NCBI RefSeq assembly: GCF_026153515.1
Contig: NZ_CP110644.1
Coordinates: 594,501-658,500 of the forward strand
Direction: 5' to 3'
DNA length: 64,000 bases
Source: Pseudomonas sp. KU26590
Lineage (GTDB): Bacteria > Pseudomonadota > Gammaproteobacteria > Pseudomonadales > Pseudomonadaceae
Of the stretch, positions 1 to 9,539 are shown piece by piece. A program made the translations under genes and the position numbers. Below the pieces are notes generated by a model that saw only the letters and a list, made by a program, of their open reading frames with translations, made no database searches and was not told the DNA's origin. Within the stretch, counting starts at the first letter, position 1. Every line of letters begins with the position of its first letter.

Positions 1-43
1 GGCGTCCGTCGAAGATATTCGCCGCGGACGCAAAACTGATCTA

Positions 44-800
44 CGTCAGACGCAGATGCTGGGCCCGGCGCATGACTGTAGGAGCGCGCTTGCCCGCGAA
101 CGCGGTGTGTCTGCCATCATCAATGTCACAGACCCACCGCCTTCGTCCGCATGCGGCCCAGACCAAGCGCGCTCCTGCACTGATCTATGTCCGGCGCGGG
201 ATGTCTGGCGTATGAAATATCGGTAGGAGCGTGGCTTGTCCCGCGATCTGGCGCGCAGCGGCAGCAGGTTTGCCACCGGTTTCTGCCTGACCCACCGCGC
301 GAACCGATTCCACGACCGGTTCCCGGCCGATCGCGGGACAAGCCACGCTCCTACAGGGGGATTTGCGTCAGATGCAGTTTGGCACGGCACGAAACCTGTA
401 GGAGCGCGCTTGCCCGCGAACGCGTTGTGTCCGCCAATATCAATGTCACAGACCCACCGCCTTCGTCCGGATGCGGCCCAGGCCAAGCGCGCTCCTGCAC
501 TGATCTATATCCGGCGCGGGATGTCTGGCGTATGAAATATCGGTAGGAGCGTGGCTTGTCCCGCGATCTGGCGCGCAGCGGCAGCAGGTTTGCCACCGGT
601 TTCTGCCTGACCCACCGCGCGAACCGATTCCACGACCGGTTCCCGGCCGATCGCGGGACAAGCCACGCGCCTACAGCGGGATTTGCGTCCGGCGCAGATG
701 TTTGGCGCGGCATGAACCTGTGGGAGTGACCGGGGTGGTGCTCCACCTTGCCCGCGAACGCTGTATGTCCGCCAACATCGATGTCACAGACCACCCCCCC
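44..800. repeat. 320-bp tandem repeat built of REP elements
   Basis: Two near-identical copies lie head to tail (77-396 and 397-716); a decayed third copy starts near 719 and the tail of an earlier one is at 44-76. The offset is exactly 320 bp at every landmark I checked. Each copy carries a REP reading TGTAGGAGCGCGCTTGCCCG (77, 397) with an inverted partner about 90 bp on, then a second inverted REP pair (223-250 with 329-354; 543-570 with 649-674) of the type that flanks the RAYT gene at 49304-49436. Open frames across this stretch are by-products of repeat composition. From 801 to 962 I see only the upstream region of the efflux operon. Confidence 0.9.
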
Positions 801-962
801 CATCGCGGACCGGCGCGCTCTAGCGTAGATTAGCGTGCGCTGTAGATTCCGGCAGAGTTCAGTACCGCCAAGGAACCCTGATCTACGCTCACAGTCGCAT
901 TAGCACATCGCAACGGCGTCCGGCAGCGCGGTGTCGCAACGGCATTGGCACAAGGAGCTTGC

Positions 963-2102
963 ATGCCCGCCCAACCCTCTCTTTTTCGTGGTCGTCTGAC
1001 TGTTCTCTCCATCGGTCTGTGCCTGGCCGTTCTCGCCGGCTGTGAGAAGGAAAAACCCCAGGAACCGGTGTTGCCCCGGGTCCAGATCCAGGAAGTCAAA
1101 ACCAGTGAATACGCCGCTGCGGTCGCGCTCACCGGGGACGTGCAGGCGCGCGTGCAGACGCAGCTTTCGTTCCGGGTGGGCGGCAAGATCATTCAGCGGA
1201 CGGTCGATGTCGGCGCTCGGGTGTCGGCCAGGCAAGTGCTGGCCAAACTCGACCCCAAAGACCTGCAAACCAACGTCGAATCCGCCATCGCCGCTGTTGC
1301 TGCCGAGCAGGCGCGGGTGAAACAGACTTCCGCCGCCTTCGTGCGTCAGGAAAAGCTTCTGCCCAAGGGCTACACCAGCCGCAGTGAATACGACTCGGCC
1401 CAGGCGCAGTTGCGCGGCAGTCAGAGCGCGCTCAAAGCCGCCCAGGCGCAACTGGCCAACGCCCGCGAGCAACTGAGTTACACCGCATTGATCGCCGATG
1501 CGCCTGGCATCATTACCGCGCGGCAGGCTGAGGTAGGCCAAGTCGTGCAACCAACGGCGCCGATCTTCAGCCTGGCCCGCGATGGCGAGCGTGACGCCGT
1601 GTTCGACGTTTACGAATCGCTGTTCGTCAACCCGCCCACCGACCAGCCGGTCGAAGTCACGTTGCTGGACAACCCCAAGGTCAAGGCCGTCGGTAAAGTC
1701 CGCGAAGTCACCCCGGCCGTTTCAGCGCAGACGGGCACGCTGCAAGTGAAAATCGCACTCAGCTCACTGCCGCCGGGCATGGACCTGGGTTCGGTGGTCA
1801 GTGCAGCCCTGGCCGTACCGGCCAAGACCAGCGTCGAGCTGCCATGGTCGGCGTTGACAAAAGGCCTGGGCGATCAACTCGGCAAGCCTGCCGTTTGGGT
1901 GGTTGATGGCGACAACAAGGTCAGCTTGCGCGGCGTCACCGTTGGGCGCTACCTCACAGGTAAAGTGATCATTGTCGACGGTCTGAAAAACGGTGAAAAA
2001 GTGGTTGTTTCCGGTAACCAGTTATTGCACCCCGATATGCAGGTCGAACTCGCCGACGTGCACCCCGAGGCCGCGAAGCAACCGACGGGAGCCCGGCAAT
2101 GA
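963..2102 (+). CDS. triA: RND efflux periplasmic adaptor lipoprotein (TriA-like)
   Basis: Membrane-fusion protein of a tripartite efflux pump, linking the inner-membrane RND pump to an outer-membrane channel. The N-terminus is a lipoprotein signal with lipobox LAGC (Cys27). A lipoyl/barrel-sandwich half, a coiled-coil hairpin rich in Ala/Gln (about 90-160), the second lipoyl half and a beta-barrel follow. ATG 963 is preferred over TTG 945 because AAGGAG lies six bases upstream. It overlaps the next adaptor gene by ATGA. Two adaptors in tandem before one RND pump is the arrangement of P. aeruginosa TriABC, which pumps triclosan; the substrate here is unknown. No outer-membrane channel gene is adjacent, as for TriABC, which borrows OpmH. 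Name by architecture, not by alignment. Confidence 0.85.
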   Translation: MPAQPSLFRGRLTVLSIGLCLAVLAGCEKEKPQEPVLPRVQIQEVKTSEYAAAVALTGDVQARVQTQLSFRVGGKIIQRTVDVGARVSARQVLAKLDPKDLQTNVESAIAAVAAEQARVKQTSAAFVRQEKLLPKGYTSRSEYDSAQAQLRGSQSALKAAQAQLANAREQLSYTALIADAPGIITARQAEVGQVVQPTAPIFSLARDGERDAVFDVYESLFVNPPTDQPVEVTLLDNPKVKAVGKVREVTPAVSAQTGTLQVKIALSSLPPGMDLGSVVSAALAVPAKTSVELPWSALTKGLGDQLGKPAVWVVDGDNKVSLRGVTVGRYLTGKVIIVDGLKNGEKVVVSGNQLLHPDMQVELADVHPEAAKQPTGARQ

Positions 2103-3169
2103 AGCGCCTGTCGGGAATCGTGCTGACCGGTCTGCTGTTGAGCGCCTGCAGCAAGGAAGAGCCGCCGCCGGAGCCGATTCGGCCGGTGCTGTTCATCGAG
2201 GTGAAGCCCCAGGCGCAGGAAAGCCTTGGTCGTTTCGCCGGCAACATTGCTGCGCGCTATGAAAGCACGTTGGGCTTCCGCGTCTCGGGTCGCATAGCCC
2301 AGCGCAGTGTCGATGTAGGCGCACAGGTGAAGAAGGGCGACATGCTCGCCGTGCTTGATCCAACGGACCAACAGAATCAGGTGCGCTCGACCCAGGGCGA
2401 TCTGGCCCGGGTCGAAGCCCAGCTGATCAACGCCCAGGCCAACGCCCGTCGGCAGCAAGAATTGTTCGATCGTGGCGTCGGCGCCCAGGCCGCGCTGGAT
2501 GTCGCGGTCACCGACCTGAAAACCACGCAGTCTTCCTACGATCAGTCCAAGGCTGCGATGCAGCAGGCCAAGGATCAGCTGAGCTACAGCGAGCTGCGTG
2601 CCGATCACGATGCCGTCGTCACTGAATGGAAGGTTGAAGCCGGGCAGGTGGTCAGCGCAGGTGAGCAGGTGGTGACACTGGCGCGCCCGGACATCAAAGA
2701 GGCGGTGATTGACCTGCCGGCGCAACTGGGCGATCAACTGCCCAGCGATGTCGTGTTCACAGTCGCCAGCCAACTGGAGCCGGAGATCAACACCACCGCG
2801 ACGGTGCGAGAACTCGAGCCCCAGGCCGAAAGCACCACGCGCACCCGTCGCGCACGGTTGACCCTGGCGGATACGCCGGCGGCCTTCCGTTTGGGCACAG
2901 CGATCAGCGTGACCCTCAGCTCGGCGATCAAACCGCGCATCGAACTGCCCGCCACGTCCTTGCAGGAGATCGATGGCAAGACGCAGATCTGGGTCATCGA
3001 TATGCAGAATCAGACGGTTTCCCCACGCGTCGTCACGGTCCTCAGCCGCAGTGATGATTCAGTGGTACTGGCCGGTGGCGTCAACAACGGTGATCGCGTT
3101 GTAACCGCCGGGGTCAACAGCCTCAAGCCGGGGCAGAAAATCAAAGTCGATAAGGAAAGCCCGCGATGA
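2099..3169 (+). CDS. triB: second RND efflux periplasmic adaptor lipoprotein (TriB-like)
   Basis: A second membrane-fusion protein of 356 residues, paralogous to the preceding one. Lipobox LSAC places the acylated Cys at residue 17. The lipoyl motif near residues 60-90, an Ala/Gln-rich hairpin (about 100-165) and a C-terminal beta-barrel/membrane-proximal domain are visible. The start overlaps the upstream stop (ATGA) and the stop overlaps the pump start, so translation of all three is probably coupled. TriABC-type pumps need both adaptors, plausibly as alternating subunits of one hexamer; that part is family knowledge, not seen here. Confidence 0.85.
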   Translation: MKRLSGIVLTGLLLSACSKEEPPPEPIRPVLFIEVKPQAQESLGRFAGNIAARYESTLGFRVSGRIAQRSVDVGAQVKKGDMLAVLDPTDQQNQVRSTQGDLARVEAQLINAQANARRQQELFDRGVGAQAALDVAVTDLKTTQSSYDQSKAAMQQAKDQLSYSELRADHDAVVTEWKVEAGQVVSAGEQVVTLARPDIKEAVIDLPAQLGDQLPSDVVFTVASQLEPEINTTATVRELEPQAESTTRTRRARLTLADTPAAFRLGTAISVTLSSAIKPRIELPATSLQEIDGKTQIWVIDMQNQTVSPRVVTVLSRSDDSVVLAGGVNNGDRVVTAGVNSLKPGQKIKVDKESPR

Positions 3170-6100
3170 AAGGGACGTTCAACCTCTCCGATTGGGCGAT
3201 CAAGCATCAGTCGTTCGTCTGGTACCTGATGTTCGTCGGCCTGCTGATGGGCGTGTTTTCCTACATGAACCTGGGCCGCGAAGAAGACCCTTCGTTCACC
3301 ATCAAGACCATGGTCATACAAACCCGCTGGCCGGGCGCGACCGTGGATGAAACCCTGGAGCAGGTCACCGACCGCATCGAGAAAAAGCTCGAAGAGCTCG
3401 ACTCCCTCGACTATGTAAAAAGCTACACCCGACCGGGCGAGTCCACTGTTCTCGTTTACCTGCGCGACACCACCAGCGCCGAGGCCATTCCTGAGATCTG
3501 GTATCAGGTTCGCAAGAAGATCGACGACATTCGCGGGCAATTCCCCCAAGGTATCCAAGGCCCGGCGTTCAACGATGAGTTCGGCGACGTCTACGGCTCG
3601 ATCTACGCGTTCACCTCCGATGGCCTGACCCTGCGCCAGTTGCGCGACTACGTGGAGCAAGTGCGCGTCCAGATCCGCGACGTGCCGGGCCTGGGCAAAG
3701 TCGAAATGATCGGCGAGCAGGACGAAGTGCTGTATCTGAACTTCTCCACCCGCAAGCTGGCGGCCCTGGGGCTTGATCAGCGTCAGGTGGTGCAGAGCCT
3801 GCAATCACAAAACACCGTGACGCCCGCCGGCGTCATCGAGGCCGGTCCAGAACGAATTTCCGTACGCACCTCCGGCCAGTTCGCGTCGGAGAAAGACCTC
3901 GAAAACGTCAATCTGCGCCTTAACGATCGCTTTTATCGCTTGAGCGACATCGCCGAAATCACCCGCGGCTACGTTGATCCGCCCAAGCCGCTGTTCCGCT
4001 TCGACGGCAAGCCTGCTATCGGCCTGGCCATCGCCATGAAGAAGGGCGGCAACGTGCAGGCGTTCGGCAAGCAGTTGCACGAGCGCATGACCGCCGCGAC
4101 CGCCGAACTACCGATCGGCGTCGGCGTGCATGTGGTTTCCGATCAGGCGCAGGTGGTCGAGAAAGCCGTCGGCGGCTTCACCAGCGCGCTGTTCGAGGCG
4201 GTGGTGATCGTGTTGATCGTCAGCTTCATCAGCCTCGGCATGCGTGCGGGTCTGGTGGTTGCCTGCTCGATCCCGCTGGTGCTGGCGATGGTCTTCGTGT
4301 TCATGGAATACAGCGGCATCACCATGCAGCGTATTTCCCTGGGCGCCCTGATCATCGCCCTCGGCCTGCTGGTCGATGACGCCATGATTACGGTAGAGAT
4401 GATGGTGTCGCGCCTTGAAAAAGGTGACACCAAAGCCCAAGCCGCGACCTACGCCTACACCTCGACGGCGTTCCCGATGCTCACCGGTACGCTGGTGACG
4501 GTCGCGGGTTTCGTGCCGATCGGCCTGAACGCCAGCTCGGCGGGTGAATACACTTTCACCCTGTTTGCGGTGATTGCCGTCGCCATGCTGGTTTCCTGGG
4601 TCGTCGCCGTGCTGTTCGCCCCAGTGATCGGCGTGCACATCCTCAGCGAGAACGTGAAAAAGCACGACGAGAACGCCAAGCCCGGACGCATCGCACGGGC
4701 CTTCAACGGCTCGATGTTCTGGGCCATGCGTCATCGCTGGCTGACCATTATCATCACGATTTTGCTGTTCGCTACGTCGCTGTTCTGCATGCGTTTCGTC
4801 CAGAACCAGTTCTTCCCGTCATCGGACAGGCCGGAGATTCTGGTCGACCTCAACCTGCCGCAGAACGCGTCGATCAACGAGACGCGCCGCGCGGTGGACA
4901 AGCTTGAAGCGACCCTCAAGGACGATCCGGATATCGTTAGCTGGAGCACCTACATCGGCGAAGGCGCGGTGCGTTTCTACCTGCCACTGGATCAGCAGCT
5001 GGAAAACCCGTACTACGCGCAGTTGGTGATCGTCAGCAAAGGGCTGGAAGAGCGCGGCGCGTTGACCGAGCGCTTGCAAAAACGCCTGCGTGATGACTTC
5101 GTCGGCATCGGCACCTATGTTCAGGCGCTGGAAATGGGCCCGCCGGTAGGGCGCCCGATTCAGTACCGGGTCAGCGGCGAGAACATTGATGAAGTGCGCC
5201 AGCACGCCATCGAACTCGCCACGCTGTTGGACAAAAACCAGCACATCGGCGAGATGATTTACGACTGGAACGAGCCCGGCAAAGTCCTGCGCATCGACAT
5301 CAATCAGGACAAGGCGCGGCAACTGGGCTTGTCGTCCGAGGACGTTGCACAGCTGATGAACAGCATCGTCACGGGCTCGGCGGTGACCCAGGTGCGCGAC
5401 GACATTTACCTGATCAACGTCGTCGGTCGCGCGGTGGATTCCGAGCGCGGATCGCCGGAAACCCTGCAGAACCTGCAGATCGTCACGCCCCAGGGCACGT
5501 CAATTCCGCTGCTGGCATTCGCCAACGTGCGCTATGAACTGGAACAGCCGCTGGTGTGGCGTCGCGATCGCAAACCGACGATCACGCTCAAGGCCGCCGT
5601 GAGCGACGACATGCAGCCGACGGATCTGGTCAAGGAGCTCAAGCCCGAGATCGACAAGTTCGCCGCCGGTTTGCCGGTGGGCTTCAAGGTTGCCACGGGC
5701 GGCACGGTGGAGGAGAGCGGCAAGGCCCAAGGGCCGATCGCCAAGGTCGTGCCGTTGATGATCTTCCTGATGGCGACCTTCCTGATGATCCAGCTGCACA
5801 GCGTGCAGAAGATGTTCATCGTCGCCAGTGTCGCGCCGTTAGGGTTGATCGGCGTGGTACTGGCGCTGGTGCCGACCGGAACGCCCATGGGCTTTGTGGC
5901 GATCCTCGGCATTCTGGCACTGATCGGCATCATCATCCGTAACTCGGTGATTCTGGTGACGCAGATCCACGAATACGAAGTGGCCGGTTATCTGCCGTGG
6001 GATGCGGTGGCGGAAGCGACCGAGCACCGCCGTCGGCCGATCCTGCTCACCGCAGCGGCAGCGAGCCTGGGCATGATCCCCATCGCCCGCGAAGTGTTCT

Positions 6101-6312
6101 GGGGACCGATGGCCTACGCGATGATCGGCGGGATCATCATCGCGACCCTGCTGACGTTGCTGTTCCTGCCGGCGCTGTATGTGGCCTGGTACAAGATCAA
6201 AGAGCCGAGTGACGAAGACCGCCGCAATGCCGAGCGGGAGAAGCAGGAAAAGAGCGCGGAGAATGAGCGCGATCAAGGCGGCGCGGACGAAAAGCCGACG
6301 CCTGCTCGATAA
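3166..6312 (+). CDS. triC: RND efflux transporter, inner-membrane pump (TriC-like)
   Basis: Proton-driven resistance-nodulation-division pump of 1048 residues. The first transmembrane helix is near residues 14-34, followed by a large periplasmic loop, a helix block around 335-540, a second periplasmic loop, and a block around 865-1025. The proton-relay Asp pair is visible in TM4 (LLVDDAM, Asp404/Asp405). Where AcrB-type pumps carry the TM10 lysine, this protein reads IIIRNSVIL, so Arg925 occupies the relay position, as I recall for other members of this branch. The charged C-terminal tail (about 1020-1048, Glu/Lys/Arg-rich) is cytoplasmic. It overlaps the upstream adaptor gene by ATGA and ends just before a strong hairpin. 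Confidence 0.9.
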   Translation: MKGTFNLSDWAIKHQSFVWYLMFVGLLMGVFSYMNLGREEDPSFTIKTMVIQTRWPGATVDETLEQVTDRIEKKLEELDSLDYVKSYTRPGESTVLVYLRDTTSAEAIPEIWYQVRKKIDDIRGQFPQGIQGPAFNDEFGDVYGSIYAFTSDGLTLRQLRDYVEQVRVQIRDVPGLGKVEMIGEQDEVLYLNFSTRKLAALGLDQRQVVQSLQSQNTVTPAGVIEAGPERISVRTSGQFASEKDLENVNLRLNDRFYRLSDIAEITRGYVDPPKPLFRFDGKPAIGLAIAMKKGGNVQAFGKQLHERMTAATAELPIGVGVHVVSDQAQVVEKAVGGFTSALFEAVVIVLIVSFISLGMRAGLVVACSIPLVLAMVFVFMEYSGITMQRISLGALIIALGLLVDDAMITVEMMVSRLEKGDTKAQAATYAYTSTAFPMLTGTLVTVAGFVPIGLNASSAGEYTFTLFAVIAVAMLVSWVVAVLFAPVIGVHILSENVKKHDENAKPGRIARAFNGSMFWAMRHRWLTIIITILLFATSLFCMRFVQNQFFPSSDRPEILVDLNLPQNASINETRRAVDKLEATLKDDPDIVSWSTYIGEGAVRFYLPLDQQLENPYYAQLVIVSKGLEERGALTERLQKRLRDDFVGIGTYVQALEMGPPVGRPIQYRVSGENIDEVRQHAIELATLLDKNQHIGEMIYDWNEPGKVLRIDINQDKARQLGLSSEDVAQLMNSIVTGSAVTQVRDDIYLINVVGRAVDSERGSPETLQNLQIVTPQGTSIPLLAFANVRYELEQPLVWRRDRKPTITLKAAVSDDMQPTDLVKELKPEIDKFAAGLPVGFKVATGGTVEESGKAQGPIAKVVPLMIFLMATFLMIQLHSVQKMFIVASVAPLGLIGVVLALVPTGTPMGFVAILGILALIGIIIRNSVILVTQIHEYEVAGYLPWDAVAEATEHRRRPILLTAAAASLGMIPIAREVFWGPMAYAMIGGIIIATLLTLLFLPALYVAWYKIKEPSDEDRRNAEREKQEKSAENERDQGGADEKPTPAR

Positions 6313-6316
6313 AATA

Positions 6317-6348
6317 AAGGCGAGCCGGAATCTGTTCCGGCTCGCCTT
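6317..6348. terminator. hairpin terminator between convergent genes
   Basis: A perfect 14-bp stem (6317-6330 with 6335-6348) closes on a TCTG loop. On the minus strand it is followed by an A/T-rich run (TATTTTAT), so it is best as terminator of the methyltransferase gene. On the plus strand it follows the efflux operon stop by four bases but lacks a strong T-run. Confidence 0.8.
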
Positions 6349-6391
6349 GTGGGTGACGAATCTTTTGCTGCGTGAAAAGCCTGAAACCCCC

Positions 6392-7018
6392 TCAAGCCTT
6401 GCGCCAGACACTCGCCAGCCACGGCTGCTGCTCCCTCGGCAATCCCGGCGGTCGGTAGTAGTGCTCGACCTCGATGAACCCGGCTTCGGTCAGCAGTACG
6501 GTCCATGACGCCAGATCATGGAACGCGCCATAGCGCTCGCCTTTCCAGCCTTCCTGATTGTCGCCTCGGGGATTGGAGCTGAACAGCACGCCGCCGGGCT
6601 TCAACGCGGCGTGCAATTCACGCAGCACCCGAGGCAATTCCTGACGCGGCACGTGGAACAGCGAGGCATTGGCGAAGATGCCGTCGAAACGTTCAGTAGG
6701 GAGCTTCAGCTCAAGGAAGTTTTGGTGAAGCACTTCGCAGCCGCTGTCGACACGGGCCATCTCGGCGAAGCGGTCAGAGCCGTCCAGGCCAGTGGCGATG
6801 TGGCCCATAGCGGCGAATGTCTGCAGATCACGGCCTGGCCCGCAGCCAAAATCGAGAATCTGAAACGGCGCCGTGCCAGTGATATTGCGCAGCAGCGCAT
6901 CGATGTTCTGGCTCACATCATGGTCGCGGGTCCCTTCGCGAAAGCCCTCGGCGACCTCGTTATAATTGCCGAGGGTAGTGGCCGTGATCTGAGCGAGGTC
7001 TTCTGAGTCGAGTTTCAT
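6392..7018 (-). CDS. class I SAM-dependent methyltransferase
   Basis: A 208-residue Rossmann-fold methyltransferase. Motif I is LDFGCGPGRD (residues 55-64). An acidic residue follows in GLDGSD, then FDGIFANASLFHV (motif IV region) and LKPGGVLFSSNP. The small size and absence of extra domains fit the Methyltransf_11/25 group; the substrate cannot be read. It stands alone, convergent to the efflux operon across a shared hairpin, with the 113-bp repeat array upstream. ATG 7018 is the first in-frame start. Confidence 0.8.
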   Translation of the reverse strand: MKLDSEDLAQITATTLGNYNEVAEGFREGTRDHDVSQNIDALLRNITGTAPFQILDFGCGPGRDLQTFAAMGHIATGLDGSDRFAEMARVDSGCEVLHQNFLELKLPTERFDGIFANASLFHVPRQELPRVLRELHAALKPGGVLFSSNPRGDNQEGWKGERYGAFHDLASWTVLLTEAGFIEVEHYYRPPGLPREQQPWLASVWRKA

Positions 7019-7100
7019 GGGGCGAGTGTCTGGGCGAATAAGGCCGCCAATATACCCCGCTCGCGAGTTGCGATCTCCTGTCGGGACCGCATGCCGTTAG

Positions 7101-7757
7101 TAGGACCGGCTTCAGGCGGGAAGAGGCCCGTGTCAGCGCCATCAATTTTGCAGTGCGCCGCCTGACGCTTTCCCGGCTAAAGCCGGTCCTACTAAGTGCA
7201 TGCGGTCAGTCAGTAGGACCGGCTTCAGGCGGGAAGAGGCCCGTGTCAGCGCCATCAATTTTGCAGTGCGCCGCCTGACGCTTTCCCGGCTAAAGCCGGT
7301 CCTACTAAGTGCATGCGGTCAGTCAGTAGGACCGGCTTCAGCCGGGAAGAGGCCCGTGTCAGCGCCATCAATTTTGCAGTGTGACACCCGACGCCTTCCC
7401 GGCTAAAGCCTGTCCTACTAAGTGCATGCGGTCAGTCAGTAGGACCGGCTTCAGCCGGGAAGAGGCCCGTGGCAGCGCCATCAATTTTGCAGTGTGGCCC
7501 CTGACGCTTTCCCGGCTAAAGCCAGTCCTACTGAATGAACGCATGCCGATAGTGGGACCGGCTTCAGCCGGGAAGAGGCCCGTGTCAGCGCCATCAATTT
7601 TGCAGTGTGACACCCGACGCCTTCCCGGCTAAAGCCAGTCCTACTGAATGAACGCATGCCGATAGTGGGACCGGCTTCAGCCGGGAAGGGGCCCGTGGCA
7701 GCGCCATCTATTTTGCAGTGTGGCACCTGCCGCTTTCCCGGCTAAAGCCGGTCCTAC
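7101..7757. repeat. array of six 113-bp units, each a pair of inverted REPs (BIME)
   Basis: The REP start TAGGACCGGCTTCAG / TGGGACCGGCTTCAG recurs at 7101, 7214, 7327, 7440, 7553 and 7666, exactly 113 bp apart each time; the last unit ends near 7757. Within a unit the forward REP is followed by a conserved spacer (GCGCCATCAATTTTGCAGTG) and an inverted REP (CCCGGCTAAAGCCGGTCC), then a short linker containing GCATGC. Units differ by scattered substitutions but no indels that change the period. The array fills the gap between metI (its 3' end) and the methyltransferase gene (its 5' end). All sequence is repeated, with no unique spacers, so it is not CRISPR. Confidence 0.95.
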
Positions 7758-7775
7758 AGGCAAGGCTTCTTCTGA

Positions 7776-8420
7776 TCAGCGCTTGTTCAAACGCAACGCC
7801 AATCGGTCCCCACCCAGCTGAATCACTGCCACTAATATCACCAGCAACACGATCACGGTGAGCATCACCTGCGTATCAAACCGCTGATAACCGTAGCGAT
7901 ACGCGATGTCGCCCAATCCACCGGCGCCAATCGCGCCCGCCATGGCCGATGAATTGATCATCGTCACAATCGTGATGGTAAATCCCCCAACGATGCCCGG
8001 CAGAGCTTCGGGCAGCAGCACGTGCCAGACGATGTGCCAGCGACGGCAACCCATCGCCTGTGCCGCTTCGATTAAGCCGTGGTCCACCTCCCGCAGGCTG
8101 ACTTCCGCAATGCGCGCAAAGAACGGCGTCGATGCGATGGTCAGCGGCACCACCGCCGCCCACACGCCGTAGGTCGTGCCGACGATCAGCCGCGTGAACG
8201 GGATCAGCGCCACCATGAGAATCAGGAACGGCACCGAACGGAAAATATTCACGAACGCGCCCAGCACCCGGTTCACATTGGGTGCTTCAAAGATGCCGCC
8301 CTTGCCGCTGGTGACCAGAATCACGGCCAGCGGAATGCCCAGCATCAACGCGATCAGCGACGACACGCCGACCATCAGAAAGGTGTCGATGACGCCCTGC
8401 CACAGACGATCAAGCCACAT
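7776..8420 (-). CDS. metI: MetI-type ABC transporter permease
   Basis: Inner-membrane permease of the methionine-type ABC importer (MetNIQ family), 214 residues. Five hydrophobic segments are visible. The cytoplasmic coupling loop that docks on the ATPase reads [22 protein letters not shown] from about residue 118. The start lies 11 bp inside the upstream ATPase gene. It is the last gene of the sulfur-scavenging operon. Because the operon also encodes two SfnB-like flavoenzymes and a DszA-like monooxygenase, the cargo may be an organosulfur compound instead of, or as well as, methionine. Confidence 0.9.
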   Translation of the reverse strand: MWLDRLWQGVIDTFLMVGVSSLIALMLGIPLAVILVTSGKGGIFEAPNVNRVLGAFVNIFRSVPFLILMVALIPFTRLIVGTTYGVWAAVVPLTIASTPFFARIAEVSLREVDHGLIEAAQAMGCRRWHIVWHVLLPEALPGIVGGFTITIVTMINSSAMAGAIGAGGLGDIAYRYGYQRFDTQVMLTVIVLLVILVAVIQLGGDRLALRLNKR

Positions 8421-9537
8421 AACCCAGTACCTCCGCGTGTTGCGCCTGTTTGCGGGCGCGAATCAGCAGTTCTTCAACCGACAGTGGCGAATGACTCACC
8501 GCCAGCAGCAGATGCCCGAGGACGCGCCCCTGAATGCGTTCGACGCCGCCATGCAGCAGGCTCACGCGCCCGCCAAAGGCATTGAACAACGCTGACAGGT
8601 CAGGCTCTTTGCTGTCGCTACCCGTGAATTGCAGATCCAGCACCACGCTGGCGTGATACTCGGAAGGATGCGGCTGCAGACGCGCTTGCACATCCTCCGG
8701 CAGCGGGTGTTGCAGTGGCGCCAGCAGCGTTTTGCCCACCTCATGCTGAGGGTTGCCGAACACCTGCCAGACCGGGCCTTGCTCGACGACTTCACCTTTT
8801 TCCAACACCACCACGCGATCACAGATTTCCCGGATCACCGCCATCTCGTGGGTGATCAAAATGATCGTCAGCCCCAGGCGCTGATTGATCTCGCGCAGCA
8901 GGCCGAGAATCGACTGAGTGGTTTCAGGGTCCAGCGCGGAAGTGGCTTCGTCGCACAGCAGAATTGCCGGATCATGCACCAACGCCCGGGCAATGCCGAC
9001 GCGCTGCTTCTGCCCGCCCGACAACTGCGCCGGATACGCCTCGTGCTTGCCTTCCAGCCCCACCAACGCCAGCAGCTCGGCGACTTTGCGCTGACGCTGC
9101 GCCTTCGGCACGCCCGCCACTTTCAGCGGCAGCTCGACGTTCTGCCACACGGTTTTGGCGGACATCAGATTGAAATGCTGAAAGATCATGCCGATGCGTC
9201 GGCGCAGCTCCACCAGCTCGTCTTCGTTGAACTCACCGATGTCCACCTGATCGATCAGCACGCGCCCGCTGCTGGGTTTTTCCAGACGATTGATGGTGCG
9301 GATCAGCGACGATTTGCCTGCGCCGCTGCGGCCGATGATGCCGAACACCTCACCGCGCTGGATATCCAGATCAATGCCCTGAAGTGCCGGCACCGGCCCT
9401 TGCGGACCTTGATAGACCTTGCCCAGATTGATGAAGCGCACATGGGCGTGTTGCTTCTGCGGATGCAGTTCGGCTTGCTCGGCGGCATGCGGTGCAGCAG
9501 CCTCAAGAGGTAAAGCGCGTTGCGCGGATGCAGTCAT
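8410..9537 (-). CDS. metN: MetN-type ABC transporter ATP-binding protein
   Basis: ATPase of a MetNIQ importer, 375 residues. Walker A is GRSGAGKS (69-76), the signature LSGGQKQR, Walker [13 protein letters not shown], and the H-loop ITHEM. The C-terminal hundred residues match the NIL domain that in E. coli MetN binds methionine and inhibits transport. An N-terminal extension of about 30 residues precedes the ABC domain, longer than in E. coli. The start is supported by GGAAG eight bases upstream, inside the end of metQ. It overlaps metI by 11 bp. Confidence 0.93.
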   Translation of the reverse strand: MTASAQRALPLEAAAPHAAEQAELHPQKQHAHVRFINLGKVYQGPQGPVPALQGIDLDIQRGEVFGIIGRSGAGKSSLIRTINRLEKPSSGRVLIDQVDIGEFNEDELVELRRRIGMIFQHFNLMSAKTVWQNVELPLKVAGVPKAQRQRKVAELLALVGLEGKHEAYPAQLSGGQKQRVGIARALVHDPAILLCDEATSALDPETTQSILGLLREINQRLGLTIILITHEMAVIREICDRVVVLEKGEVVEQGPVWQVFGNPQHEVGKTLLAPLQHPLPEDVQARLQPHPSEYHASVVLDLQFTGSDSKEPDLSALFNAFGGRVSLLHGGVERIQGRVLGHLLLAVSHSPLSVEELLIRARKQAQHAEVLGYVA

Positions 9538-9539
9538 GA

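Noticed and set aside
46..803. Several open frames of 70-150 codons across the 320-bp repeat
   Set aside because: They repeat with the DNA unit and translate REP hairpins; no ribosome-binding sites or domains.
7101..7757. Possible CRISPR array
   Set aside because: All 113 bp recur in every unit, there are no unique spacers, and no cas genes are present.
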